Positions 8,550 through 17,636 of a stretch of DNA of 64,000 nt are shown in pieces. The stretch lies in assembly GCA_934095825.1 (NCBI GenBank), contig CAKOKQ010000001.1, positions 62,001 through 126,000 on the forward strand. The letters are read 5' to 3'. The translations under genes and the position numbers were made by a program. Positions within the stretch are counted from its first letter, which is position 1, and every line of letters begins with the position of its first letter. The stretch is from an uncultured Bacilli bacterium. Lineage in GTDB: Bacteria; Bacillota_I; Bacilli_A; RF39; UBA660. Below the pieces are notes generated by a model. The model was not told the origin of the DNA, ran no database searches, and saw only the letters and a list, made by a program, of their open reading frames with translations.

Positions 8550-11500
8550 ATGGGAATTGTAGAAAATATTAGAGCTAAATATGGTGATTACTTATATTAC
8601 CGAGCAATGTCAATACCCGAGTGGTATATAAAACGAACAAACATAAAATTAGAAAAAAATGGCATCAAGAGCGTTGATTTTGCCATTGACATTTTTTATA
8701 GTGGCAGTTTTAAAGTAGGCATGAAAATCGATGAAACGGGCAAAATTATCGCTAATACCTGTACATGTGATGATTATAAACGCAATCATATTTGTCAACA
8801 TATTCTAGCTTGTATCTTAAAAAAACGCGATGATTTTTTTACCGAGGAAGAAATATCCTTCCAAAAATCGAAAGATATTTTAGCCGGATTTGTCAGTAAA
8901 GATAGCCTAAGTGCCAATAAAGCTAAAGAAGAAATTGGCCTTGATATAGAAATTCAAATGGTTTTTGGTAATTATGTTGTCAAGTTGAAAATTGGTCAAA
9001 AAACTAAATATTCCATTAAAAATAGAGATAAATTTAATGAATTTAGAGAAGCTTATCTCCATAGTAAGGATATGATTTTAGGCAAAAAATTAACCTATAA
9101 TCCTGATAACTATTTCTTTAATGAAGAAAATACTAAAATTATTGAATACTTATTTAATTATTCTGAAGTTAATATAAATAGATATGAAGTAATTGATGAG
9201 CCATTAAAGCTAAATAGCCGTGAATTTAGCGAATTATTACGATTACTACAAAATAAAACATTCATCTTAAAAGAACAATTAATTACTAAAATTACAAATG
9301 GTTTTCCAACCCAGTATCGTTTAGAACAAAATAAGGATAAGTATAAGTTTTATGTCGAAGACTTTTCAAAATTTAATATTGTTGATGATGAATGTCATTA
9401 TATTATCTATAATAATATTTTATATATATTAAAACTAGAAGATATGAAAATAATTTGCAAATTGGTTAAAAATGATATTGAAGAAATTGTTTTTGATAAG
9501 GAAAACTTAGAATTATTTAAGAATGGTCTTTTAAAGAAAACGATGAATACTTTAGAAGTAGCTGAAAATGTTAAGGATATAAAAATTGTTAAAGATAAAA
9601 AAATTAATTTATATTTTGATTTAAATGAAGATAGTATTACGGCTAAAGTAATGTTAAAATATGGAGACGAAGAGTTTAATTATTTTGATGATGTTAAAGA
9701 TGTTGTAAGAGATAATGAATTTGAAAAGAAAGCAGTTAATGATTTAATTAATTATGGTTTTGTCCAAGATAAAAAGAAATTTGTTATTTTAGATATGGAT
9801 AGTACTTATAACTTTTTAGATAATGGTCTTTCTTACTTTACGGAAAATTATACTGTGTTTACGACAGAAAAAATTAAAAAATTGAAAATATTTAAAGATA
9901 CGAAAGTAAGGTCTAATTTCTCCATTGGCAAAGATAATATCTTATCATATGACTTTGCTATTGATAATGTTGATAATAAAGAAGTAGCTTCCTTACTTAC
10001 CGCAATTAAAAGTAAGAAAAAGTATTATCGTCTAAAAAGTGGTGATGTAATATCTTTATTTAATAATCAAGAACTTAATGATTTTGAGGCTTTAACTACC
10101 GATTTAGATATTGATTCTAAAGATTTAAAGAAAAAAAATATAACAATTCCTAAATATAGAGCTTTTTTTATTGAAAGTTTAAAGAATAATCGTTATCAAG
10201 AGATAAGTACTAATAGCAAATTTGATGATTTTATTAGTAATTTTAGCGCTTATAAAAAAGCTAGTGTTACTTTTACTAAAGAAGAAAAAGAGTTGCTTCG
10301 CGACTATCAAAAAGATGGAGTTAAATGGTTATATACAATTTATAAATGTGATTTAGGAGGCATTTTAGCTGATGAAATGGGGTTAGGTAAAACCTTACAA
10401 GCTATTATTTTCTTAAGAAAATTGCTTCAAGAAAAACCCGAGGCTAAAATTTTAATTGTATCGCCAACATCACTTGTTTATAACTGGGAAAAAGAATTTC
10501 AAAAGTTTGCTCCTGAACTTAAATATGTAGCAGTTGCCGAAAATAAGAAAAAGCGTCAAGAAATCATGCAAAATTTTGATAATTATAATATTTTCATTAC
10601 GACTTATGGTTTAGTTCGTAACGATAATGATGAGTATGAAAATAAAGAATTTGAAGTTTGTATTATTGATGAGGCACAAGCCATTAAAAATTATCAAGCA
10701 GGAATGACTAAAGAAATTAAAAAAATAAAGGCTCGGACGAAGATTGCACTTACAGGAACCCCACTGGAAAATTCGGTTTTAGAATTATGGAGTATCTTTG
10801 ACTTTATTATGCCGGGATATTTAAATTCTATTGTAAGATTTAGAGAAGCTTATGGTATTAAAGATGTCGATAAGGATTCCTTAAAACGCTTAGATAACTT
10901 AAATTATCAAATAAGACCATTTATTTTAAGAAGAAAGAAAAAAGAAGTTTCTAAAGAATTACCTGATAAAATTGAACAAATTGAATATTTAGATATGTCG
11001 GAAACTGAGAAGGCTATGTATCAAAGTTTAGTAGAAGATACTAAAGAAGAGATAAATAATATTATTTCTAGTGAGGGATTCGCAAAAGCGAGATTTAAAA
11101 TTGTTACCTTGTTAACCCGACTAAGACAATTATGCATTTCGCCCGCTCTTTTAGATAAAGATTATACTGAAGAATCAGTTAAGATTAAAAGGCTACTAGA
11201 AATAGTTAAAGAATTAATTAAAGATAATCATAAAATATTGATATTTAGTTCATTTAAAAGTGCCGTAGAATTAGTTAGAAATGAGTTTGCTAAAGAAAGC
11301 ATTTCTAATTATGTAATTGATGGGTCCGTATCCGGAAAAGATAGAGTCATGTTAGTTGATGCTTTTAATAAAGATAAAACCAATTGTTTTCTAATCACTT
11401 TAAAATCAGGAGGAACTGGACTTAATTTAACTAGTGCTGATATAGTAATTCACTTAGATGTTTGGTGGAATCCTCAAGCTGAAAATCAAGCAACCGATCG

Positions 11501-11717
11501 AGCTCATCGTATTGGTCAAACGAAAAAAGTTACAGTTCTAAAATTAATTAATAAAGGAACAGTTGAAGAAAAAATCGTTGAGTTACAAGAAAAGAAACGC
11601 ATTTTAAGTGATAATTTGATTGAAGGTAAAAATACAGCGACTCTTGATACTTTAACTGAAGAAGAATTAACTAATCTTTTAAGCATTGGCTATGAAACTG
11701 ATAAAGAAAGTAACTAA
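8550..11717 (+). CDS. SNF2-family helicase with N-terminal SWIM zinc finger
   Basis: This 1055-residue ATP-dependent DNA translocase resembles the bacterial RapA/HepA/SNF2 group. A SWIM finger is present at about residues 71-86 (CTC, then CQH). The middle 450 residues are poorly conserved. The SNF2 core starts near residue 585, with Walker A DEMGLGKT (about 608), DEAQ box (about 707), motif III ALTGTPLEN and the C-terminal helicase motif DVWWNPQAENQATDRAHRIGQ. GGGGAG precedes the ATG. Proteins of this layout are widespread in Bacillota. A role in transcription recycling or DNA repair is assumed by family only. Confidence 0.9.
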   Translation: MGIVENIRAKYGDYLYYRAMSIPEWYIKRTNIKLEKNGIKSVDFAIDIFYSGSFKVGMKIDETGKIIANTCTCDDYKRNHICQHILACILKKRDDFFTEEEISFQKSKDILAGFVSKDSLSANKAKEEIGLDIEIQMVFGNYVVKLKIGQKTKYSIKNRDKFNEFREAYLHSKDMILGKKLTYNPDNYFFNEENTKIIEYLFNYSEVNINRYEVIDEPLKLNSREFSELLRLLQNKTFILKEQLITKITNGFPTQYRLEQNKDKYKFYVEDFSKFNIVDDECHYIIYNNILYILKLEDMKIICKLVKNDIEEIVFDKENLELFKNGLLKKTMNTLEVAENVKDIKIVKDKKINLYFDLNEDSITAKVMLKYGDEEFNYFDDVKDVVRDNEFEKKAVNDLINYGFVQDKKKFVILDMDSTYNFLDNGLSYFTENYTVFTTEKIKKLKIFKDTKVRSNFSIGKDNILSYDFAIDNVDNKEVASLLTAIKSKKKYYRLKSGDVISLFNNQELNDFEALTTDLDIDSKDLKKKNITIPKYRAFFIESLKNNRYQEISTNSKFDDFISNFSAYKKASVTFTKEEKELLRDYQKDGVKWLYTIYKCDLGGILADEMGLGKTLQAIIFLRKLLQEKPEAKILIVSPTSLVYNWEKEFQKFAPELKYVAVAENKKKRQEIMQNFDNYNIFITTYGLVRNDNDEYENKEFEVCIIDEAQAIKNYQAGMTKEIKKIKARTKIALTGTPLENSVLELWSIFDFIMPGYLNSIVRFREAYGIKDVDKDSLKRLDNLNYQIRPFILRRKKKEVSKELPDKIEQIEYLDMSETEKAMYQSLVEDTKEEINNIISSEGFAKARFKIVTLLTRLRQLCISPALLDKDYTEESVKIKRLLEIVKELIKDNHKILIFSSFKSAVELVRNEFAKESISNYVIDGSVSGKDRVMLVDAFNKDKTNCFLITLKSGGTGLNLTSADIVIHLDVWWNPQAENQATDRAHRIGQTKKVTVLKLINKGTVEEKIVELQEKKRILSDNLIEGKNTATLDTLTEEELTNLLSIGYETDKESN

Positions 11718-11879
11718 ATAATTAAGAAGTTTTTAATTAGTTAAAGCAATTTTTTGATAAATACTATTAATAATAGGTAGGATAAAATAAAAAGAAGAAC
11801 CATAATTTAAAGCATTTTAGGCTAAGAATTTGGCTCTTTTTTGTTACCTTAAAAAAATTAACATCTTGAAAACTTTTTC

Positions 11880-11908
11880 TTGACAAAAAGCAAACTTCGT
11901 GTTAACCT
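11880..11908 (+). promoter_or_regulatory. Candidate promoter for the gene at 11952
   Basis: A perfect TTGACA -35 (11880-11885) and a weak TAACCT -10 (11903-11908) are separated by 17 bp, with TG at 11900-11901 (extended -10). Upstream, 11800-11842 holds an imperfect hairpin ending in TCTTTTTT that may terminate the helicase transcript. Confidence 0.5.
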
Positions 11909-11951
11909 ATTAGCCGTTAAGACGAGATTGGTCTAACGAGGGGGAATAAAA

Positions 11952-12359
11952 ATGAAAAATATAAATGTGGCAAAAATTAAAAATATTATGAATTATGAAG
12001 AATCTTTAAATGAAAAAAAGTTAAGAGACAATGGACTAGTAAATTCAATTGAATATGTAAGACCAGAGTTACGAGATGATTATAAAGAGAAGGTAAATGC
12101 TTATGAGGGCGATAGTTACTATGAATTTTTTATTGTAGTTGCTGAAAAATGTATTGAATTATTAGGAAAGGGAGGTTCTGTAGAGGAAGTACATAGTTGT
12201 ATTAAGCAATTTAATGCCTTAGCTTTTGCTAAAAGTGAAATTGTTAATATTGTAGAAAAATACAGCTTGAGAGGAAAAGAATTTAAAGATTATGTTGCAA
12301 GTCTTCAAGAAGATAATGTAATTGAATTTCCAACAAGTAAAACATCTAGTAGAAAATAA
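11952..12359 (+). CDS. Hypothetical protein, 135 aa
   Basis: I do not recognise this small soluble protein. It is predicted to be mostly helical, for example the run YEFFIVVAEKCIELL around residues 57-71, and ends in a Ser/Lys-rich tail. The start is well supported by GAGGGGG about 8 nt upstream. It is a single-gene unit with a TTGACA-type promoter before it and a terminator after it, so it is probably expressed on its own. There are no membrane segments or recognisable catalytic motifs. Confidence 0.75.
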   Translation: MKNINVAKIKNIMNYEESLNEKKLRDNGLVNSIEYVRPELRDDYKEKVNAYEGDSYYEFFIVVAEKCIELLGKGGSVEEVHSCIKQFNALAFAKSEIVNIVEKYSLRGKEFKDYVASLQEDNVIEFPTSKTSSRK

Positions 12360-12384
12360 ATTAAAGAATAAAAAGGGTTTATAG

Positions 12385-12412
12385 AGAAGTTTTAAAAAAA
12401 GACTTCTTTTTT
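12385..12412 (+). terminator. Intrinsic terminator
   Basis: AGAAGT (12385-12390) pairs with ACTTCT (12402-12407) and is followed by a T run. The next promoter starts 3 bp downstream. Confidence 0.7.
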
Positions 12413-12414
12413 AG

Positions 12415-12443
12415 TTGTTCTAAAAAATGGACAATGATATAAT
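12415..12443 (+). promoter_or_regulatory. Extended -10 sigma-A promoter for the RDD gene
   Basis: TTGTTC (12415-12420), a 17-bp spacer and a perfect TATAAT (12438-12443) with TG at 12435-12436. Confidence 0.75.
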
Positions 12444-12480
12444 ATTTCTTGAAAAGAAAATATAGAAAGAAGAAAAAAAT

Positions 12481-13383
12481 ATGTTTGATAAGATTTTAAA
12501 TAAAAGAATATTGGCTTATATAATTGATAGTACTATTGTACTTTTACTTACCCTTTTAATTACAAATATTAAATATTTAAATCCAACTTATGATAATGCT
12601 TTAGAAAAAAGTAATACTTTACAAAGTTTAAATATGAGTAATACTTTAATTCAAAGTAATTTACCTATTTATTATAATGACAAAGTAATAGATGAAGATG
12701 AGTATGCCGCTTTAATTAAGGATAATGAATATTTTGGCTATTTAATTGTTGATGCTTATAATGATTCCTTGATAAGTGAAGATGAATATAACTATATAAT
12801 TAGTGAAGCTAAAAAAATTTATAATGAGAAAGCCCCAAGTATCTATAAAGAAGCATTAAAAGCTAACTGGTATACTTATATTGTTTATTTAGTAGTTTAT
12901 TTTGGGTATTTTGTTATATTTAATATGATTACAAAAGGGATAACTTTAGGTAAGAAAATGACCGGTTTACAGATTGTATCTATTAATAATGAAGAAGCTA
13001 CTTTTGGAAAGTATTTAGTAAGAAGCTTAGTAGCGTATGGTTATTTTATTTACTTAATTGAAATTATTATTCCTTATATTATACCAGATGAATTAATAGT
13101 AAAAGTTGCTGGTGGTTTATCGCTATTTATGATTGTTTTACAAATTGTTGTGGCTGTTAGTGTTGTTGCCAATGAAAATCATCTTGGACTTCATGATATG
13201 TTAGCTAAGACTAAAGTAATAGATGTAAAAGATAGGGTTTTAGAAGCTAAGACTTTAGAAGTAAGTACATTGCGAGTTGAAAATGATAAAAAAATAGATG
13301 ATGATTTTGTAAAAGAAAATGAAGTCGAACCAACTAAAGTTAAGGATTTATCTAAAGAAGAAAATAAAAAAACTAAAAGATAA
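12481..13383 (+). CDS. RDD-family membrane protein
   Basis: This 300-residue protein has the RDD layout: an N-terminal RILAYIIDSTIVLLLTLLI helix, a second helix near 135-150, then the family segment GKKMTGLQIVSINNEEATFGKYLVRSL cut across residues about 157-183, and further helices to about 245. The C-terminal 60 residues are charged and cytoplasmic. A loop of about 100 residues lies between helices 1 and 2 and is larger than usual. Some RDD proteins act as Na+(Li+, K+)/H+ antiporters; most are uncharacterised. The start follows a strong promoter, but its ribosome site (AGAAAGAAG) is modest. Confidence 0.8.
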   Translation: MFDKILNKRILAYIIDSTIVLLLTLLITNIKYLNPTYDNALEKSNTLQSLNMSNTLIQSNLPIYYNDKVIDEDEYAALIKDNEYFGYLIVDAYNDSLISEDEYNYIISEAKKIYNEKAPSIYKEALKANWYTYIVYLVVYFGYFVIFNMITKGITLGKKMTGLQIVSINNEEATFGKYLVRSLVAYGYFIYLIEIIIPYIIPDELIVKVAGGLSLFMIVLQIVVAVSVVANENHLGLHDMLAKTKVIDVKDRVLEAKTLEVSTLRVENDKKIDDDFVKENEVEPTKVKDLSKEENKKTKR

Positions 13384-13464
13384 AAAAATACAAATTTAAG
13401 AAATATGTATTAAAGCTATTGATTAAATTAAAAAGTTAGAAAGATTAAGAAAGAGTAGGAAGTT

Positions 13465-14244
13465 ATGAAAAAAATAAAGAGTGTGTTGTTAGGATTATTA
13501 GTAATCATATTATGTGGTTGTAGTACAATAAGTACAAATATGGAGGTAAATAAAGATAAAAGCATGAATATTACTTATTTAATTACTTTAGATAAAGAAT
13601 ATTTAGGCAATAAAACTTTTAATGAATTGTTTAGTAGTAAAAATATAAATTATTTGCGTAATAATGGATATACTGTTACAGATTATGAAGATGAAGATAA
13701 CTTTGGCTATAAAGTTAGTGCCAGTATCAAAGATATTGATACCATAAGTCAAACTGATAATATTAAAATTAATTTATATGATTTGTTATACAGTGATATT
13801 CAAAATGAACTTTATATTTTTAGCCGTACTGAAAAAGTATTGAAAAATCAATATACAGCTGATTTCTATGTTAATTTGACTGATGCCATTGCCAATAATA
13901 GCAGCACTTTAACTGATATGGTTGTACCACCAAAGGTAAGTTACGAATTTACTTTGCATTTACCCCAAAAGTCTTTAAGCAATAATGCTACAAATGTTAG
14001 TGAAGATGGTAAGACATTAACTTGGCAGTTTGATAATATTACATCTGGAACTAATAATATTAATTTTTCCTTTGAACTTTATAACAAACAAGCTTTAATG
14101 GTTTTATATGTCTTTATCGGCTTAGCTATTTTAGTAGTAATAAGTATGATTGTTAGATTCTTTACTTGGATAGGTGATACTTTCAAGAAAATCCAAAGAA
14201 GACCTTTTGAAAAAGCTCAGAAGAAAATGGAAAAGAATTCATAG
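13465..14244 (+). CDS. Predicted lipoprotein with C-terminal membrane helix
   Basis: A signal peptide ends in the lipobox LCGC, making Cys19 the predicted lipidated residue. A beta-rich extracytoplasmic domain of about 190 residues follows. It begins NMEVNKDKSMNITYLITLD, resembling LppM-type domains. A membrane helix (about 213-236, MVLYVFIGLAILVVISMIV) and a basic cytoplasmic tail complete the protein. It follows the RDD gene by 81 bp and ends in a terminator that overlaps its stop codon. The function is unknown, and the LppM similarity is only my impression from the pattern. Confidence 0.75.
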   Translation: MKKIKSVLLGLLVIILCGCSTISTNMEVNKDKSMNITYLITLDKEYLGNKTFNELFSSKNINYLRNNGYTVTDYEDEDNFGYKVSASIKDIDTISQTDNIKINLYDLLYSDIQNELYIFSRTEKVLKNQYTADFYVNLTDAIANNSSTLTDMVVPPKVSYEFTLHLPQKSLSNNATNVSEDGKTLTWQFDNITSGTNNINFSFELYNKQALMVLYVFIGLAILVVISMIVRFFTWIGDTFKKIQRRPFEKAQKKMEKNS

Positions 14245-14271
14245 ATAAAACAAAAATATCTATGAATTTTT
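14236..14271 (+). terminator. Terminator overlapping the lipoprotein stop codon
   Basis: AATTCATAGATA (14236-14247) is perfectly complementary to TATCTATGAATT (14257-14268), with a 9-nt loop and trailing Ts. The TAG stop (14242-14244) lies inside the left arm. Confidence 0.8.
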
Positions 14272-14414
14272 ACATATATGAGTCTAAATTTAGTATAATA
14301 TAAATGCTTTTTAGCGGGTTTGCAGAAGATTAATTTTAAACCTAAAATTAAAAGATAAAATTATTTAGTAAATAGAACAAAAAATCAAATGAAAATAGCG
14401 GGGAGGTAAAATTC

Positions 14415-15659
14415 ATGGAAAGACATATTATGTGTATTGATTTAAAAAGCTTTTTTGCATCATGTGAATGCGTCGAAAGAAATATTAATCCATTTACTAC
14501 ACCACTAGTAGTAGCTAACCCCAAACAAGGGAAGGGCGCTATTACTTTGGCTATTACTCCCTATTTAAAAAGTAAAGGTATTAAATCTCGAACGCGTCTT
14601 TATGAGATTCCCCCATGGGTGAAATATGAAATTGTGCCACCTCGAATGAGTTTATATATTAAGAAAAGTAAAGAAGTTGTTGATATATATTTAGATTTTG
14701 TCAGTGAAGAAGATTTACATATATACTCGATTGATGAGTGTTTTCTAGATGTAACAAATTATTTAAAAATGTATCAGATGTCAGACCGAGATTTAGCCAA
14801 AAAGATATTAGAAACTATAACGGAAAAGACGGGGCTTACAGCCAATTGTGGGATAGGACCAAATATGTTACTAGCTAAAGTTGCCATGGATGTTGAGGCT
14901 AAGAAGTATAAAGATGGGATAGCGAAGTGGACTTATGATGATATTTCAACAAAATTGTGGCCGATAACACCTTTATCAAAAATGTGGTCGATTGGTTCCA
15001 GAATGGAAGCTCGGCTTAATGCTATGGGGTTATATTATATTGGTGATATTGCTAGATATGATAAAAAACTTTTAAAGAAAAAATTTGGGGTCATTGGTGA
15101 AGAGTTGTGGGAACATGCCAATGGAATTGATGAATCGGTTATAAGTGATTTTAAAATACCTCCTAAAAGTTCTAGTTATTCTAATAGTCAAGTGTTATTT
15201 AAAGATTATGATGGTAATAATATTAAAATAATTATCCGCGAGACTATCGAAGTCGTTTGTAGGCGTTTACGGAAAAATAAGAAAAATGCTGGTATAATTG
15301 GCCTTGGAATTGGGTATAGTATAGATGTCGGTGGAGGATTTTACCATACCGTAAAGGTAAATCCAACAAGTGATGAAGATGAATTTTTCTTTGTTTGTAC
15401 CAATATTTTTGATAAATTTTATAATGGTATGCCAATTAGAAAAGTAAGTATTGCCGCCGGTGGTCTTACTAGTGATGCTTCCTTACAACTCAATTTGTTT
15501 AACAATGTTGAAGTTGTGGAAGATAATAAAAAACTAAATGAAACTGTAGATAAAATTAAGGAAAAATATGGTAATAATAGTATTATTAAAGCATCGAACT
15601 TACTTTCAGATTCAACTGCCATCGACAGAAATGGTAAAATAGGTGGTCATAGTGCGTAA
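14415..15659 (+). CDS. Y-family DNA polymerase, UvrX/UmuC-like
   Basis: This is an error-prone translesion polymerase of 414 residues. The palm begins IMCIDLKSFFASCECV with a catalytic Asp. The second catalytic motif is YSIDECFLDV (about residues 102-111). The helix-hairpin-helix region WSIGSRMEARLNAMGL lies at about 196-211, and the little-finger domain follows. GGGGAGG precedes the ATG. It overlaps a YolD-like gene by 8 nt, the same pairing as uvrX-yolD in Bacillus. A TATAAT at 14294-14299 could be part of its promoter. I saw no Bacillus-type LexA box upstream, so SOS control is not shown. Confidence 0.9.
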   Translation: MERHIMCIDLKSFFASCECVERNINPFTTPLVVANPKQGKGAITLAITPYLKSKGIKSRTRLYEIPPWVKYEIVPPRMSLYIKKSKEVVDIYLDFVSEEDLHIYSIDECFLDVTNYLKMYQMSDRDLAKKILETITEKTGLTANCGIGPNMLLAKVAMDVEAKKYKDGIAKWTYDDISTKLWPITPLSKMWSIGSRMEARLNAMGLYYIGDIARYDKKLLKKKFGVIGEELWEHANGIDESVISDFKIPPKSSSYSNSQVLFKDYDGNNIKIIIRETIEVVCRRLRKNKKNAGIIGLGIGYSIDVGGGFYHTVKVNPTSDEDEFFFVCTNIFDKFYNGMPIRKVSIAAGGLTSDASLQLNLFNNVEVVEDNKKLNETVDKIKEKYGNNSIIKASNLLSDSTAIDRNGKIGGHSA

Positions 15660-15969
15660 TCGTGGACAAATTAAATGGCAAGCTTTTGAATCTCTATATA
15701 AAACTAAAGAAGTAAAAAATGAACTGGTTAATGAAAGAAATTATCCTAAAATGCCAGAATTGTCGATTGACCAATATAATGAGTTAGAAGAAACACTAAA
15801 ATGTGCATACGCACGAGGCAGTGTTGTGCTTCTAACTTTTTACCGTTATCCGAAGTTTTATCAAATAAAAGATAAGATAAAAATGATAGATAATTCTTTA
15901 AAAAAGATTTATTTAGAAAATGGCAAGGTTTTGGATATGCGTCAGATTATAAAAATTGAACTAGAATAA
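15652..15969 (+). CDS. YolD-like protein
   Basis: This 105-residue protein matches the YolD-like family: a basic N-terminus (RNRGQIKWQAFESL), then a beta-rich SH3-like domain ending KVLDMRQIIKIELE. YolD-like proteins are almost always encoded next to a UvrX/UmuC-type polymerase and are thought to be accessory to it. I chose GTG 15652, which has AGGTGG 5 nt upstream and overlaps the polymerase stop; GTG 15643 is an alternative. The overlap makes translational coupling with the polymerase likely. Confidence 0.85.
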   Translation: MRNRGQIKWQAFESLYKTKEVKNELVNERNYPKMPELSIDQYNELEETLKCAYARGSVVLLTFYRYPKFYQIKDKIKMIDNSLKKIYLENGKVLDMRQIIKIELE

Positions 15970-16041
15970 AACCATCTAGCATATAAAAAGATATAATTTT
16001 ATACAAAAGTGAAAAAATTGATAAAAAAAGTTATTTTTTAC

Positions 16042-16070
16042 TTGCAAAAGTAATATCTCTATGATAAGAT
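16042..16070 (+). promoter_or_regulatory. Extended -10 promoter for tRNA-Ala
   Basis: TTGCAA (16042-16047), a 17-bp spacer and TAAGAT (16065-16070) with TG at 16062-16063. The tRNA begins about 20 nt downstream. Confidence 0.65.
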
Positions 16071-16089
16071 TAATTTGTTGTTGACGACT

Positions 16090-16166
16090 GGGGGATTAGC
16101 TCAGCTGGCTAGAGCACCTGCCCTGCACGCAGGGGGTCAAGGGTTCGAATCCCTTATCCTCCACCA
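16090..16166 (+). tRNA. tRNA-Ala (anticodon TGC)
   Basis: A complete 77-nt cloverleaf ends with an encoded CCA. The acceptor GGGGGAT pairs with ATCCTCC and includes the G3-U70 wobble that marks alanine tRNAs. The D arm is GCTC/GAGC. The anticodon stem CCTGC/GCAGG encloses the loop CCTGCAC with TGC. The T arm is AAGGG/CCCTT around TTCGAAT. Confidence 0.97.
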
Positions 16167-16177
16167 GTTAGATTATT

Positions 16178-16204
16178 AAAGTTCTGTAATAGGAACTTTT
16201 TTTT
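16178..16204 (+). terminator. Terminator after tRNA-Ala
   Basis: AAAGTTC (16178-16184) pairs with GAACTTT (16193-16199) and is followed by a T run. Confidence 0.8.
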
Positions 16205-16243
16205 GTTTATTCTAATGTTTTAATATATAAATAATTAAGGCTG

Positions 16244-16252
16244 TGATATAAT
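16244..16252 (+). promoter_or_regulatory. Extended -10 element for the flavoprotein pair
   Basis: TG (16244-16245) lies one base before TATAAT (16247-16252), with no convincing -35. This would give a leader of about 175 nt. The leader contains a bulged hairpin (TAGAA-ATGTG near 16388 with CACAT-CTTCTA) just before the GGAAGGG ribosome site; I recognise no riboswitch in it. Confidence 0.45.
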
Positions 16253-16436
16253 CGAAACAGGAAAAAGCATCGCCATTTAAGGCTTTGCTATTTAGTAAAA
16301 TAAACATTATAAAATATCTTATTTCGGTGATATCATCAAAGTAAGATTAGAAAAGATAAAAATTAGATATAGTTATTAGATATGATTAGAAATGTGGAAA
16401 TTACACATCTTCTAAAGCTTGGAAGGGAATTAAATT

Positions 16437-17636
16437 ATGAAAGTAGGAATTATTGGCGGTGGTGCCTCAGGAATGATGAGTGCTATTCTTTTAAATAGAG
16501 AGGGATTTGATGTAACTATTTTAGAAAAAAATAGTACTTTGGGTAAAAAAATTTTGATGACTGGTAATGGTCGTTGTAATTATTTTAATCAAGATATGGA
16601 TGTAGATAAATATTATACTAGTGATTATGAATTTTTAAAAACGATTGTTAATGAAGAAAATGCTTTAAAAGCCAAAGAATTTTTAAGTAGCATTGGCTTA
16701 GTGCCTAGAATTAAAAATGGTTATTATTATCCAATGAGTAATACAGCAACTTCCGTATTAAATGCTTTTTTGACAGAAATTGAGCGTCTAAAAATTAAGA
16801 CCATCTTAGATAGTGAGGTTAATAGTATTAAAAGAAAAGAAAATAAATATCAAATTATGGTAAATGGTCAGAAAATGCTTTTCGATAAGATAATTATTGC
16901 AATAGGAAGTAAGGCTGGTTTAAAAGAAAATGCTAATTACGAATTACTAAATTCACTAGGAATTAAAATGACGCCAATTTTGCCGGCTTTATGTCCTCTA
17001 GTTTTAAATGGTGATTTCTTTAATAAATGGTCAGGCATAAGAGCAGAAGCAAGAGTAAGTATCTATGAAAATGATAAATTTCTTAAAAGTGATTTAGGTG
17101 AAGTTCAACTAACTGATTATGGTATCAGTGGGATTTGTGTGATGAATTTAAGTTCACTTGTAAGTAAAGCTTTATACCAAAAGCAAAAAGTTAAAGTTCA
17201 TCTAAATTTTTTACCTAATATAGAAAAAGAAAATATCGATAAATGGTTGACTTTACGAGATAATACCTTGTATCAAAGAACTGTTATTGAATTATTAGAA
17301 AGTATTATTCCTTATAAACTGCTTTATATTTTAGTTAGTAAGGCTGGTATAAAGAGCAATTGTCATTATAAAAGTTTAACGCAAAAAGAAAAAGATGATT
17401 TAATTAACAACTTAAGCGATTTGACTTTAGAAATTAGAGAAACCAAAGAGATATTTAAAGGACAAGTTGTTACTGGTGGTATTCCTATTAATAGAGTAAA
17501 GACTACTTTAGAAGATAAAGAATATGCTGGACTTTATTATACGGGAGAGATTTTAGATGTTGATGGTATTTGTGGGGGCTTTAACTTAGGCTTTGCTTGG
17601 TTATCAAGTATTGTAGTAAGTGAGGATATATGCTAA
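16437..17636 (+). CDS. HI0933/BaiN-like flavoprotein (NAD(P)/FAD-dependent oxidoreductase)
   Basis: This 399-residue flavoenzyme belongs to the HI0933 (YhiN/YtfP/BaiN) family. The N-terminal FAD-binding GGGASGMMSA lies at about residues 7-16. The family signature GKKILMTGNGRCNYFN lies at about 41-56. The C-terminal CGGFNLGFAW segment contacts FAD. The physiological substrate is unknown for most members; some reduce bile-acid intermediates. It has a strong ribosome site (GGAAGGG) and overlaps the next flavoprotein by 7 nt, so the two form an operon. Confidence 0.88.
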   Translation: MKVGIIGGGASGMMSAILLNREGFDVTILEKNSTLGKKILMTGNGRCNYFNQDMDVDKYYTSDYEFLKTIVNEENALKAKEFLSSIGLVPRIKNGYYYPMSNTATSVLNAFLTEIERLKIKTILDSEVNSIKRKENKYQIMVNGQKMLFDKIIIAIGSKAGLKENANYELLNSLGIKMTPILPALCPLVLNGDFFNKWSGIRAEARVSIYENDKFLKSDLGEVQLTDYGISGICVMNLSSLVSKALYQKQKVKVHLNFLPNIEKENIDKWLTLRDNTLYQRTVIELLESIIPYKLLYILVSKAGIKSNCHYKSLTQKEKDDLINNLSDLTLEIRETKEIFKGQVVTGGIPINRVKTTLEDKEYAGLYYTGEILDVDGICGGFNLGFAWLSSIVVSEDIC

